DNA of 64,000 nt from positions 290,317 to 354,316 of the forward strand of contig CAJQUW010017018.1 in assembly GCA_907163375.1 (NCBI GenBank), in the 5' to 3' direction. The notes under the pieces are model-generated. The model worked only from the letters and a program-made list of their open reading frames with translations, was not told the DNA's origin and did no database searches. Source of the DNA: Prostheceraeus crozeri. Lineage: Eukaryota > Platyhelminthes > Polycladida > Euryleptidae. The first letter of the stretch is position 1, and each line of letters begins with the position of its first letter. Position numbers and translations under genes: made by a program. Shown piece by piece: positions 40,530-52,600 of this stretch.

Positions 40530-40690
40530 ACCAATAACTGTGTCTGCCAAATCAATTGCACACATTGTCAATCATTCTACATCGGCGAAGCCAAGAGAAC
40601 GATGCCTTCAAGACTTCATGAACATGTTTCATCATCATCATCATCTATCTGAAGTGCACCGAATCATTCCTCATGTGAGTGACATGCAGT
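40530..40690 (+). pseudogene. GIY-YIG endonuclease fragment, Penelope-like
   Basis: One frame reads CVCQINCTHCQSFYIGEAKR, followed by TMPSRLHEHVSSSSS. The cysteine pair, then a Tyr-Ile-Gly-Glu with Lys-Arg after it and an Arg-Leu-x-Glu-His word form the core pattern of the GIY-YIG domain at the end of Penelope-like retroelements. Nothing of a reverse transcriptase remains next to it, so this is a scrap. It is separate from the larger Penelope copy 1.6 kb downstream. Confidence 0.55.
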
Positions 40691-42013
40691 GGAACCACAG
40701 AATTAGAAAGGTCGTCTCTTCTTCTGTTTGACTAGAAGGGAAGAATTGGAACATGTAACGTAAATGAAATGGCACAGTCTGCTGACTAAATACCATAGCA
40801 ATCGAACAATGAGCAGCCAGTTCAACATTAAACACGCCAAATTGTGCAAAGCTTCAGTGACTGTTATCAACCGGATCACACAGCAAAGAGACGCAGACGA
40901 TGTCAAGTTCTACAGAGAAGTTTGTGAACGTTTTTTCATGCGCCTGCTAACTTTTTTAAAAATGATCGGAGGGCCCAACATTATCGAGAAAACTTTTGCG
41001 CAATGATCTGAATTCTTCGAATCTGGAAGAACCGTGGCAATCGGAGCATTTTGAAGGAATTCAGAGGAATCCGCAAGCGACGCACGACTATTTTTCCTAT
41101 CTCTGTAAGGTATTAAAAATTTCTTTTTGCCCACTTATTAAGTTCCTGCATGTGCCATCTGTTTGAATCAGTTTGCACTTCTAGCAAAGTGATACGATTA
41201 AACAATCTAATTCTGTGAGTGGAACATTTTGCAGTCCGGCGTCTCGAATCTAGTCGAACATAGAAAGCTAGAAACGAACATTGTTGTACACTGACTTTGC
41301 ATATGCTGTTATAGTGTCGTTTTCACTTCTTCCAACTCGATCTGCAAATTGCTTGCAGATACACTATCAGCAAGTGCTGTGACAGCAAATTACTTGCAAG
41401 CCATCATTTTTCTTTTTGTGACCACATGGATTCTTTTATTGTAAATGAAGGACTGATGCAATGTCAAACATGTGTTACAGTACTATGCCGGTCAAAGATG
41501 TGTTACTTCCAACACTACCAAGCACCTTAGCTATGCATAGATATCTGGTAACTTCGATATCTGGCATTTCACTGTTTTTCTTATTGCTATTTATATCTAT
41601 GATCCATTGAACAGTTATGTCAAATATCCATGTCTACTTCAGCAAATTTACATTAAGATGCATGTTTACCAGTAAATCAACGGCGCTAATCAGAACAATA
41701 AGAGCCAATTTTTCTCAACAGCAGCCAGCCACTCTTTGTCGAAAATCTGTCAATTTTAAGTCAAACGTGGAAATATTTAATATCGCCTGATTGTAGTTAT
41801 TTAAAAGTGGAGACGCCGTTGATTACTTGACACCCACAGTCTCTTTTTTAACAGTCAGATATCTATGCGCCTACATGCATGTCGGTGCTATTCAATCTGC
41901 AGACATCTGGAAACTGCTATTTATTGTTAAAACAAGAAATAAATTACCGCAGTTTTATAAATCACTTGCAAGCACGGCTGGCGCATAACAGTGTACAACA
42001 ATTATGTTACAGA

Positions 42014-42063
42014 ACTCTCGATTGATCTCGGCCTGCGGCCTCGATCAATCACTCGTTCTGCAA
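42014..42063. repeat. Imperfect 50-bp palindrome
   Basis: GAACTCTCGATTGATCTCGGCC pairs with the reverse complement of GGCCTCGATCAATCACTCGTTC around a three-base centre. It could form a hairpin or be the remains of a very small foldback element. No gene start is next to it. Confidence 0.75.
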
Positions 42064-42671
42064 CCTACAAATATTAACTCTTTAAAGCCTAATATAAACA
42101 TCCAGCTTTACTGAAGTTTATTGCAAGTGCATGAGTAAGCCAAAAGCGAAACGTCGCGCATTGTCATTTATAATTAAACACACTTTCGGTCATAGACTGT
42201 ACCCTTTTGAATTCGTTCGAATCTCATCATATGTATGAGGCTTAATAATTGTTGACGAAAGGGAAAACATGGCGTTCGTTTTTTCAAATGTCTGTAATTG
42301 CGAGAACCCGGTATTTATACTCCCCAGGCGGTCTCCGTAATTCTAATCAGTCTCACATAGATGAGGATCATGACGTCACAGTTAGAGTCTCAGTAAAGTC
42401 TTGTTTCTATGACGTCACTCTTCAACAGAGTCAGATGAAATGCCCTGGAGATGACAGATATAGTGCTGCTACGATTATACACTCAAATACCAAACCAACA
42501 TGCATGATTAACAGCTCACGTCTCCACAATAATTTCACTTGGAAGTACAAAGGAAAAACACAAAATCAAGCCCAAACCGGTTTCACCTGTGTCCCAGGCA
42601 AGCTACCAAAGAAATAGATTAGCAAAATACCTTGACTAACTGCTGTCGTAGATTTATATTTGCTTTCAAAA

Positions 42672-43094
42672 ATGGTTACACGAGGAAATCATAGGGAAAT
42701 CCATGAGGCGATGGAAGCTTTACTGACAAAAATAAAAAATCCTACTACATTGGTACATTCAATTAATGCATTAGTAATAGAAAAATTTAATAGTTGTGAA
42801 AATCGATTGACCGAAAAGATAAACATGCCCCATGAAGCTATGCAAATGGAACTAGCAACAATAAAAAAAGATGTTCAATTATCAGCTAATGGTGGTAATC
42901 ACGAAAGCTTTATGGAGCAGAAGTTATTGAAAAGAAAAATGTTTTATTACCAAGCATTTCGTAATAATAGCATTGCGGATATGTGCGAGAATGAATTAAA
43001 CCCTGAGAATCCAAGAATACTAAGACAATTTTGGCGTAAACCATTACCACACTTGTCAAGCGATGAGCAAGAATTCCGCAAGTCGCAACAGTAG
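42672..43094 (+). pseudogene. Penelope N-terminal domain
   Basis: The frame begins MVTRGNHREIHEAMEALL and is helical. Its end, AFRNNSIADMCENELNPENP followed by RILRQFWRKPLP, resembles the segment before the reverse transcriptase in Penelope-like proteins where a Pro-x-Phe-x-Pro-x-Lys-Phe-type word is usual. It lies just inside the left inverted end fragment. It cannot act alone; the role in the whole protein would be to present the polymerase to its RNA. Confidence 0.5.
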
Positions 43095-43149
43095 CCGAGT
43101 GCGATTTAGGACTTACAGATAATAAAATAAAACCACAATGAAAGTTAAT

Positions 43150-44050
43150 AAGTTAATTTCCCGAGCTTTCGGTCACATACAGTGAGCATAATCATGGGAT
43201 AGAGAAGTACAGAAATTTGATCGAAGAAAGATGTACTACTGATTTCATATTAAAAGGAATCTCTATTGTCCTGAGCAATAATTTCTTCAGTTTCGAAGAT
43301 AGGTTTTTACTGTAAATTTCTGGCACAGCTATGGGTACAAGACTCGCCCTACCTATGCTTCATTATCAGTTGGCTTCCTGGAAGAGAAAATGTATGCTCA
43401 TATGAAAAATATTTTGAATGTGAATGATTTTTGATTACTTTCAAATGCAGTGGGTGAGATACCTTGATGACTGTTTTGTGATATGGAGGAACTCGTTTGG
43501 GGACATAAAAGGATTTCATGAATTTTTGAACAATATGAATAGTAAGATTAATTTTACAGTGGAAGGAGCAGAGATAAATTGAATTTTTTGGACGTAGCTG
43601 TTTTCAAAGAAAATAACAAAGTTGAGACTGACATATTTTATAAACCTACGGATGGTCATAACTATGCCCCGTTCAATTCCGGCCATCCCTAATCATGTCA
43701 TTAGTAATATTCCATACATCCTTGCAAACAGAGTAAACAGAATAGTATCGAAATCTGAAAGAAAATTAGTGCGCTTTAATGAACTGGAAAGAGAACTGCT
43801 TGCCCTAGGGTATCCAATGCCTCTTATCAATGATTCAATCTTAAAAGCAAATAGTAATATCACTAATGTTAAGAAAAGCCAATATTCCAATTTAACGATT
43901 CCCTTCATTTCCACATATAACCCGAATAATCCGAAAATTTTCCAGGAGGCAATTAATCCAATCTTTATTGGTTTAAAAATGCAACCGACTCTCAAAGACT
44001 ACAAAATAAGACACACATGCCGTCAGCCCTTTCACTTCTGCGATTGAGAA
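43150..44050 (+). pseudogene. Penelope reverse transcriptase remnant
   Basis: Visible parts are LDDCFVIWRNSFGDIKGFHE near 43460 (the catalytic Asp-Asp motif followed by the usual Trp), then KINFTVEG, LDVAVFKENN and then KVETDIFYKPTDGHNYAPFN near 43620-43680, matching the Penelope pattern in which a Phe-Leu-Asp-Val word and a Lys-Pro-Thr-Asp word follow the active site. A long helical part (SERKLVRFNELERELLALGY) comes next. It has several breaks. Confidence 0.75.
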
Positions 44051-44219
44051 GAAATAACAGAAAAACTTTAGTTGGAGCTACAAAATGTGGTTGTGGTAGA
44101 TGTGAATGCTGTCATTATATCATCGAAGGTACAGTGTTTTCTTTTAGAATTGGGGACGAAATACAACATTTCACGTAAAAGCCAACATGAACTGATACTC
44201 AAAAGACCTAATTTACGTC

Positions 44220-44498
44220 ATGAGATGTCGTGGCCGTGAAGAACTGTATATAGGGCAAACAGGAGATAGTTTTATATCACGTGTAAGAGTCCATCGACAA
44301 CAAATAAGAGATTCTAAATATCAAATGTTGCATGTGAGTAAGCACATCTCCTCTTGTTCAAAAGATTATGATTCCCCATTTCATATCATGCCTATTCTGA
44401 AATTACTTAGTGGAAGCAGCAAAATAATGCGGGAGTCGAAAGAGAAAATATGTATTGAGATTCTGAAACCAAGATTAAATAAGGATAAAAACAAATAA
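44220..44498 (+). pseudogene. Penelope GIY-YIG endonuclease domain
   Basis: The frame reads MRCRGREELYIGQTGDSFIS followed by RVRVHRQQIRDSKY and HISSCSKDYDSPFHIMPIL. The Tyr-Ile-Gly-Gln-Thr-Gly word, the arginines and the histidine are those of the GIY-YIG nuclease at the end of Penelope-like elements, which nicks target DNA for priming. It lies in order after the reverse transcriptase remnant and before the inverted end fragment. Confidence 0.8.
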
Positions 44499-44760
44499 AG
44501 ACAAATAATTTGTATACTCCCAGCAATTGTATAATTGATATTTGTCTATGCTCTGAAATTTATCTATGTCTACATCACATGTCTATCGATCTATGACAGC
44601 ATTTAGTCAAGGTAATTTGCTAATCTATTTATATGTATTTGATAGCTTATATTACAAGCTGATCCTTTTGAATTTCTTGACGCCCGTGAGAAGCCTGGGA
44701 TACAGATGAAACCGGTTTGGGCCTGATTTTTTGTTTTTCCTTTGTACTTCTAAGTGAATT

Positions 44761-45924
44761 TATTAAGCATATCTAATTTCCATTTTTGCATAGTTGTTTA
44801 TATGTATATATATTTCGAGGTGTGATTTGTACTCCTATGAAAAATCTAATATTTTGAGAAGCAGGGGTGTAACTCTTCTTAACAGCAGAAATGAATTGAT
44901 TTCAAAGTGCAGGCACAAAACTAAGTATTTACTTCACAACTTGAAAATGACGTGATGTACAATGCATTTTCAGTACATTTACAGTACATTTTCATAGCTT
45001 TCTATCTTGCTTCTCTTCACCATCTTGACTTGTGATGTCCAGTGATTAATGCTAAAGAACAAGTATTGCTTTGCGAATTTTCTCTTGATAAGTCCATTCG
45101 GCTGATGATTGTGTTATTATCACAGACCTAGGATTAGGGAAGACTGCCTGCTCTCATCAACACGTGAAGCCGGTAAACAAATCATAACAGTGTCTCTCGC
45201 CAGAAAAGACATGGGCAAGAAGTTTGCGGATACTATTAGAGTCGCTGTAATTCTTCATTGATAAAAGCGATCATAATTAGAGGCTCATATGATAATAGGT
45301 AAACATTTACACCATTTCCATTTCATATCTATCGCTGTGTCACAATGGCATAAAATTTTAGAAACCATTTGTTTGAAAGATGCTCAGAATTGCATGAATG
45401 AAAGAGATAGTTCATTTCCATGGTTGTTAGATTTGTGAACCTTAATTTGATTTTGTCTAATTTCTTTATTCTATTTACAGAGACTGTTATTGTGCTTTTA
45501 TGGTGACATTGCAGAAATCGCTATGCCCATGACCTTTCGCGAATTTCATGTCTGAACTTTGCCTTCACTCTCGATGTTCCAGCAGTCCAACAGTGATTTG
45601 TGGTCAAACAGTAAATTTTGTGAAATTTTTTAATTGTTTTGTATATAAGGCTTGCAAGTGTTCTTTAGCTTTCCACTGACGAAGGAGAATAAATTTGCTC
45701 TTGAACGCGCGCGGAACTCGGCCTTTTGATTTTCACAATGTTCTATGTGGGTATGTATTTCATTATATATATATTATATACATATAATTATAAATATATA
45801 TATAATTCAACGCAAGTTTTCAATCTTTCCTTTAATTCTGAAAGGCGGCATTCTCTCATACTCTCATCGGAAACAATTCATCGCATTCTTCGGGCCAAGT
45901 TATATGGAATATTTCTGAGGACGT
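44761..45924. other. AT-rich spacer before the second Polinton
   Basis: No coding feature is visible. A TTTTCAGTACATTTACAGTACATT word group lies near 44970. AT microsatellite sequence is at 45757-45805. A GC-richer patch near 45700 (AACGCGCGCGGAACTCGG) ends just before it. Confidence 0.5.
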
Positions 45925-46150
45925 GTCTAAAAATTTTCTGAGGAAGTAGTCTAAAAATTTAGGTAGTCCAAAAATTTCACGTAGTCGAAAATTTAAGTAG
46001 TCTAAAAATTCCACGTAGTCGAAAATTTAAGTAGTCTCAAAATTTAGGCAGTTTAAAACTTTCACATAGTCTAAAATTTAGGTAGTCTAAGAATTTCACG
46101 TAGTCTAAGAATTTCACGTAATCGAAAAATTTCACGTAGTCGAAAAATAT
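45925..46150 (+). repeat. Subterminal tandem repeats of P2
   Basis: Units of 15-35 bp share GTAGTC, AAAATTT and TTTCACGTAGTC words. They lie directly upstream of the edge gene, where P1 has the outer part of its terminal inverted repeat. No inverted partner is visible at the other side of P2 within the window. Confidence 0.8.
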
Positions 46151-46182
46151 CAGAAGATTGTATTCAAAATATTTATTAAAAA

Positions 46183-46926
46183 ATGGAAACCTCAAAAATG
46201 GAAGAAATTTCAAAAATGGAAGAAACTTCGACAATGGAAGGAACTTCGAAAATGGAAGAAACTTCGAGAATATATCCTTCGTTAATAAATGAACGTAGTT
46301 CTACTTTAATGGACATTGAAAAGATGAACATTGAAAAACACAAAGATAGAGTGCGTTATATGAAAGATAGGGAATCTCAATTATTATTAAGATTAGAGCA
46401 TTATGATAAATTAAGAAAGAGATGGTATAAAGTTAAGAATGTAACACAAGGCATTGGAATATTTTTGACAATAAGTTTAGGAGTATTTACAATTGTTATA
46501 TCTTCAGGTGTTTTAGTAATTCCAGTAGTTGCTACTGCTTTAACAGGTACGGGTGTTTTTACAACTTCAGTTGTTACAATGTTAGATAAATCTTTAATAA
46601 CTAAGAAACGAAAATCATTAAAAACTAAACTTTTACATATTAAAGAAGTTTATGACAAATTACATTACTAATTTCAAAGAGTATGTGATGATAATGTTAT
46701 TACGTTAGATGAGATTGAACAATTTGATCAAATAGCTAATGAAGTAAATCAAATATCATTTAATGATATGAATAAACAGCTCGACAAAATTTCTAATGAT
46801 GGTAAAATTTCTAGTGATGGTAAGATTTTTAATGAAGAAAATGATAAAATTTTTTTAGAAGAACTTAACACTTATTTAAACAAAATTTTAAACGATAAGA
46901 TGTCAGACAACAAAGCAATAAAAAAA
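46183..46926 (+). pseudogene. Edge membrane protein of P2; broken
   Basis: The main frame encodes about 162 residues. A short repeat of SKMEE-type words opens the protein, then comes DRVRYMKDRESQLLLRLEHY, two hydrophobic segments (GIGIFLTISLGVFTIVISSG; VLVIPVVATALTGTG) and a basic loop (LITKKRKSLKTK). The match to the P1 protein at 20376-20909 is close throughout, apart from the SKMEE repeat, which P1 lacks. Similarity goes on to about 46926 in a low-complexity Asn/Asp/Lys region. The start is preceded by TTATTAAAAAATG. Function unknown. Confidence 0.65.
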
Positions 46927-46996
46927 TAATTCGTTCAGTAAAATGTTTTTGTTGTATTCCAATGTTACCACAAAATTCAAATATTATATCTTAAAA

Positions 46997-47810
46997 ATGG
47001 ATAAAATTAAAGCTGATAATCAAAAAAGAATCCAACAATTACATGAGTTAATATAGCAAAAAAGTATTATGAAAGAAAATCATACTCAGCATAGAATGTA
47101 TAAAGCTGGTATTCAATCTGATATCTTTGAAAAAATGCAGCAAACCGAGCAAGTAAAACTGATTTTGAAAAAACTATTGAACCATTTAAAAAGCTTGAAA
47201 AAGAAAGTACAAATAATGGTAAACAAATTAATATAACAGATCCAGCACACAAAACTATATTAGATGACTATGGATTACTAGAATCAAACATTAATAAGAA
47301 ATTACCAAAATCTATGCAATTTGAACATTCTATTTCATTTATAGATGGAAAAACAATACCTAGATTTTATCTCGGACAAAAAGAAATATTTCCACAACCT
47401 TTTCGAGGTTTAATTTTTTCACCAGATAAATCTCCTTTTAATTTAGATAGAAATTTTGTTGATCTTTTAAGAGGAGCAGATTTAAATAATTATGCTGTAG
47501 AAGATCTTATAAAATATAAAGCTATGTTAGATAGAGTTGGTGCAGTAAAATCTCTGAGACGCTATAAACAATTAGAAAATTTATTATCAACGGGAGTTTA
47601 AGTATGAAAAGGTTTTAAAACAGAAACAACTGTATTTTTACCAGATGATCCACAAGAATTACTAAATAGATTAAATATTTTAATATCTGCAATAAAAGAA
47701 GGACATAATTCTAGTTTCAATGAAATTCATGCTATATTGAAAAGACTGTTAGAAAAGAAGATTCTAAATGAAGAGGATTATGAAAGTATAGCTGAAATAT
47801 GTCGTTTTTA
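46997..47810 (+). pseudogene. Conserved Polinton gene of unknown function, P2 copy; broken
   Basis: Landmarks match 19330-20274 of P1: DYGLLESNINKKLPKSM, FIDGKTIPRFYLGQKEIF, NFVDLLRGADLNNYAVED and later TTVFLPDDPQELLNRL. The tyrosine/proline repeat seen in P1 is absent, so that repeat was gained in P1 or lost here. It lies between the edge gene and the penton-like gene, as in P1. It has several breaks. Confidence 0.6.
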
Positions 47811-47856
47811 ATTTCTTTATAAAAAAAAGATTTCATAAAAAAAATTTTATAAAAAA

Positions 47857-48667
47857 ATGTGTTCGAGAGAATTATCATCAGCAGAACTAGAAAAAATTAA
47901 TAATCATTTAGAAAATCATCAAATCATCAAATCATCTAGATTCATCAAAATCTAGACCGACGTTAAAAATTATAACAACTACTTCATCACACATTTGTAA
48001 TTTAGAACCCATTCTACATTTGGAACAAAATAAAAATTATCAAATTGCATTGACTAGTTTCTCCACATTTAACACTATTCAAAACGTCATCAACGATGTG
48101 AATGATCAATTTAGACATTCTACTGATAAAGGCAAAACGTGGAAAGTACTAACTTTTCTTCCTGGTTCTTATCAACATGAATCAATGTCAAATGAAATTA
48201 AGAGACATTTAGGTATAGCATTTAAAGATAAGAAACGATTACATTTTGCAGTTGAACCGGCAGTTAATAAATTTTCTCTTACTTTAGACGAAAATCATCA
48301 AGTTGATTTTAATCATGATAGATCATTGTCAAAACTATTAGGATTTAATAAACAAACCTATAGTCAAGGTTATCATTTAGGTGAGAAGATTCCAAAAATA
48401 ACTGAAATAAATTCAATTGTTGTACATTGTGACATTATTGAAAGAGGATATATAAATGGTAAATTGACAAATTTAATATTCAGTTTTCCAGCTTTTACTG
48501 TACTCATTGGTTATAGATTAAATCTATTTCCACAAACATTAATATATTTCCCTATTACAAGAAAAACCATTAACAGTATTAACATTAGAATCACTGATGA
48601 GAAAGGACAAGAAATAAATTTTGGAGGTGAAGAGATTATGATAGATCTTTTGGTTAGAGAAGTTTAA
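47857..48667 (+). pseudogene. Penton-like minor capsid protein of P2; broken
   Basis: The largest open part (48020-48667, 215 residues) shows YQIALTSFSTFNTIQNV, FLPGSYQHESMSNEI, HFAVEPAVNKFSLTLDE, KLLGFNKQTYSQGYH and NIRITDEKGQEINFGGE. The succession of a 'Leu-Thr-Ser-Phe-x-Thr-x-Asn' word, a 'Pro-Gly-Ser-Tyr' word and the closing beta strands fits the Polinton minor capsid (penton) protein. Similarity to the P1 copy begins at an ATG at 47857 after an A-tract. It is more readable than the P1 copy in its middle part. Confidence 0.75.
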
Positions 48668-48689
48668 TTTTCTTAAAAAAATTTTTTTA

Positions 48690-49543
48690 AAAAGAGTGAA
48701 GAAATTTTTACAAAATTACCATTAAATAAAAAAACTTAGATTTAATCATCATCCAAATTTATCTAATAAAGTTTTGTCAGTTATTTGTGGAAGATCAGGA
48801 TGTAGAAAAACATATTTATTATTTAAAATTTTGACGACTCCAATTTTTCTGGATTATAGCAATCTTATAATTTATACAACAACAGCAGAACACCCGTCTA
48901 TCAATTTTTAAAATATGGATTTGAAAATAATCTTAGAAAACAGCAATTGCTTCATTATTCAAAGAATATGAAAATCTGAATATGAAGAAGAAATAAGTTC
49001 GTGGTGTGAAGAAGCAGCAAAAAATAATCAGTTAGTAGAATCCAATAAAAATAGGCATATAAAGATACAATTAATAGATGGTAGTGCTAATATGCAAGAT
49101 CCTAGTAATCTAGATAAAACAATGAAACATTGTGTAATTTTTAATGATTGTGTTAATGATAGAAATCAGTCAGTTAAGAGAAATTATTTCACAAGAGGTA
49201 GACATAACAACTGTAGTGTTTTTTATTTAACACAAAGTATGTATTCATTAGTTGGAAGTGTTATTAGAAAGAATGCCAATATATTTATACTATTTGTGCC
49301 AATATATTTATACTATTTGAAATAAATACAAGAAACTTAAGTGATTTGTTAAGAGATTTGTGTGTAAGAAATAAAGATGAATTTAGACAATCCTGTAGCA
49401 ATGCTTGGTCAAAAGATTATGGCTTCATTACAATTAATATTGATAAAAAAATTCATGATAGAGTTATCGAACAATTGTTCTCTGACTACGCTTCGCCCCG
49501 ACTGAAAGTCGATATAAAATATTTTCGCGGAGTGATCGAATAA
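48690..49543 (+). pseudogene. Packaging ATPase of P2; broken
   Basis: Recognisable pieces include KHCVIFNDCVNDRNQ (the Walker B region), YFTRGRHNNCSVFYLTQS, RKNANIFILF and, near the end, SCSNAWSKDYGFITINIDKK. All match the P1 ATPase in order. The region for the P-loop is strongly decayed. It lies between the penton-like gene and the polymerase, tail to tail with the latter, as in P1. Several breaks. Confidence 0.82.
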
Positions 49544-49628
49544 TTTATTTTTTTCTTAATCTTTAGAAATTTTAGAATTAGAAAATTAAAAAAGTAAAGT
49601 AGTTATTCCATCAGGTAAAATTTTTCTT

Positions 49629-52600
49629 TTATGGATCTAATGCTGATTTATGTTCCTCTTTTAAATACATTTTATGTTTCTTTGAATTAAGTCTGTAATT
49701 ACATGCTGTTTTTATTTCATTATTAAATAATGCATTCTTATAATCTTGAAATGTTATTTGGTTAGCCACTGATGCCTTTGAAATTCCTTTTAATGTTTTA
49801 TGTGTTTTAATATTATTAGTTGTATTATAACAGTAACATTTAGATTTTAAAAATATAGCTTCTGTTATGAAATCTTCATTTCCTTCTAATTCATCTTTTA
49901 CTTTGCATAAATCAGATGGATGAATGATATCTTTTATTTTATTTATTTCTTCATCAAGTGAAGAATTATACGGTATTGTTAATTCTAAGAAAACAGAATC
50001 GGTATCTGTAAAGTGTAATTTATAGTTTTTGCCATAAGCAGGTGCTAAATAATCATATATAAATCTATACATAAATAGTTTAGCTAACTCTAATATAGTG
50101 AATCCAATAAAATTAAACTTATCATGTTTTACGCTGATTCGACGTAAATGTACAGCACATAGTTCATCACTGAATCCAGTAGTTCTTTTATATGTAGGTT
50201 TCATTGTTAAATTTTGAAACCTATCTTTATCATAAACTACTTCAATATTTTGTCTATTGCGCACATTTTCTAAAGTCTTACCATAAAATGCATTATTCAT
50301 TAATTTAAAGAACACGTTTCCAAAATCATCTTTATTTCTTTTAGCTATTATACGTTTTTCAATATTGAACTCTATATAATTTTTTAACCATTTAGATTTT
50401 TGATAAAATAGTTTTCGATGTATTTTAGTGAGAATCATTCCATGTTCAAAATACCAATCTAGCATTCTTCCTTCAACAACATACTTTTCTTTATTACTTT
50501 GCAATAACATAAGTTTTTTGTTGGTCTGTATTTCTTAGGAATTAAAGATTTTTGATAATCTGAAAAATCTTCTATATTGGGAATTTTGTTTTCGGGACAG
50601 AAAGGAAAATATTTTGTTTTATCTTTTATTTCATCAGGGTATGCTAAATCAACTTCATATATATATACACGTATAACCAAAATTAAGATTTCCATCATAT
50701 GTTTTTTGATAATCAAGAATATTACACCATGACATTTCACCTGTTGGTAATTCTCGTATCATGCAAGAAGAATATAAGCTATTAAAATCATACTATAACA
50801 AATAGTTTTCTCTCATGAATTCATCAATTGCATTTTCACGTTCTACTCCTTCTCGTTTCGTTCGAAAAATTTCTAATATTTTTTCTCTTTCTTCTGGAGA
50901 TGAAGGTTTCATTATTCCATATTCTTGTGGATTTACTTTCTTATTATAACATTTAACATATCTATTACCTACAACTGATGAAACACCACCTCTAATCCCA
51001 GATTCAAAAAATAATAATTTATCATATGTATTTTCTTTATAATGTTTAAGTTTAACACCAGTATGTTTTAATCCTGCTAACCATGTTAAACCTGGTGTAG
51101 AATAACAATAACATGGATCTATTCCAAATATTCTAAACACATGTCACGAAAGTTTTCGAAAAGATCAGTAAGGATTAATACATCTATCTGAAGATATTTC
51201 ATTGTATTATCATACATTGTTTTACAATTTAACTCTCTCCAATTTTTTTCGGCTTCTGAATAATCTTCTTCAGATAGATGTGATTGTTTTAATGTTGATT
51301 TAAATTTATTTATTGGAGGAAGTTGTTTTTCTTCCATAATTTTATTCACAGAATTAAAATCTCCAGTTAAATAATCATATGGAAATATTCCTTTTAAGGG
51401 TTTTAAATTATATTTATTTAATATTTTACATTGTTCAGGTTTCAAAGTTTTTCCCATAACATCCAATGAATAAGGAGTAAAAAATCTAAATGCATCTAAA
51501 ATTCTCATACAACCTAATTGCATTGAAAAATATTCTTCTTCTGTTTTACATAGTACATTTATTTGTTGTTGTTGTAATTTTTCAGGTGAAAATAAATCTT
51601 TCATTACTAAATGGAAATCACATTTAGAACCACTGTAGAAATATAAAGGAACAAACTTATATTCAAATTTATTAGCATTAAGATTACAAGAATTATGTGC
51701 TGCACCTCTATATAATCCATTTAGATGATCATGATCTTTTACTTGATCATTACCCAATTTTTTTCCACAGTAGTAACAATTTTTTTCATTAACAAAATTA
51801 AATTTTTCTTCATCCGTTAATGGAAGCATTGGTATATTTGTTTCAAGCAATTGTGAAAAATAATTTTGTAATTCTTCTACTTTCTTTGTAAACAATTCTG
51901 AACTATCTTCACCATAGTATTGATAATATTCTGATTTAAATAATTCAGGATAATTTGAATGAATGTACATTCCCAACATAATGGTTTTTGTTCAAATAAA
52001 TATTTTTCTTTACTTTGTTCAGGTGCACTTTTTTCATATTTACCATTGTCAGAATTTTGTGTCATGTTAACATTATATGCTTCGAAATCACAATGAATAG
52101 TAAAGGGTACTTTATTTTTCAAATAATGTCTATTATATATTAAATAATCATCTTTAGGAAAAGTATTTTCAACTGCTTCATTTTGTTGACAATTCTCCAA
52201 ATGTCTATTCATTTCTTCTTTAGTTCTAAAGCTCGTCATACATTGGAGACAGGGAAAATTAGCATTATCTGAAGTTTTTGTAAATATAGAAATATCTTTA
52301 CACAATATGTAATGACCTTGATAATATAGTATATTCGCTTGTGCTGGTTGCATTAACTGCTGCTTTAACATTTTTAACTTTTGTTGATATTCCTGTTGTG
52401 ATATCTCTAACTGTTCTTGATATTGTTCTTGATATTTTTTTTGAAATTTTTCTTCATATTGTTTTCGACATTGTTCTTCATATTGTTCATGATATTCCTT
52501 ACCTAATATATGTTTACCCATATGATATTCTTGTAGATTTTTTTGTTGACAATATTCTTTATATTGTTGTAGATTTTTTGGATGACATTCTAGTTCATCA

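Larger units (their letters stand above)
40402..42239. other. Flank with a Penelope scrap and a palindrome
   Basis: An AT-only stretch lies at about 40465-40510. A GIY-YIG-like fragment follows at 40530-40690. From 40700 to 41990 I see nothing recognisable. A GATTGATCTCGGCC palindrome lies near 42014-42063. The last 120 bp contain a Penelope-end-like word (AAGCGAAACGTCGCGC). Confidence 0.5.
42240..44760 (+). mobile_element. Penelope-like retroelement, broken, with inverted end fragments
   Basis: The interior has a plus-strand N-terminal domain, reverse transcriptase pieces and a GIY-YIG endonuclease, the diagnostic set of Penelope-like elements. A stretch at 42535-42650 is found inverted at 44565-44757, fitting the rearranged terminal repeats that this group often carries. 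The copy is decayed, with several breaks. Confidence 0.75.

Noticed and set aside
45670-45715. CTGACGA word as a hammerhead ribozyme core
   Set aside because: The needed GAAA and the flanking helices are not found at the right distance.
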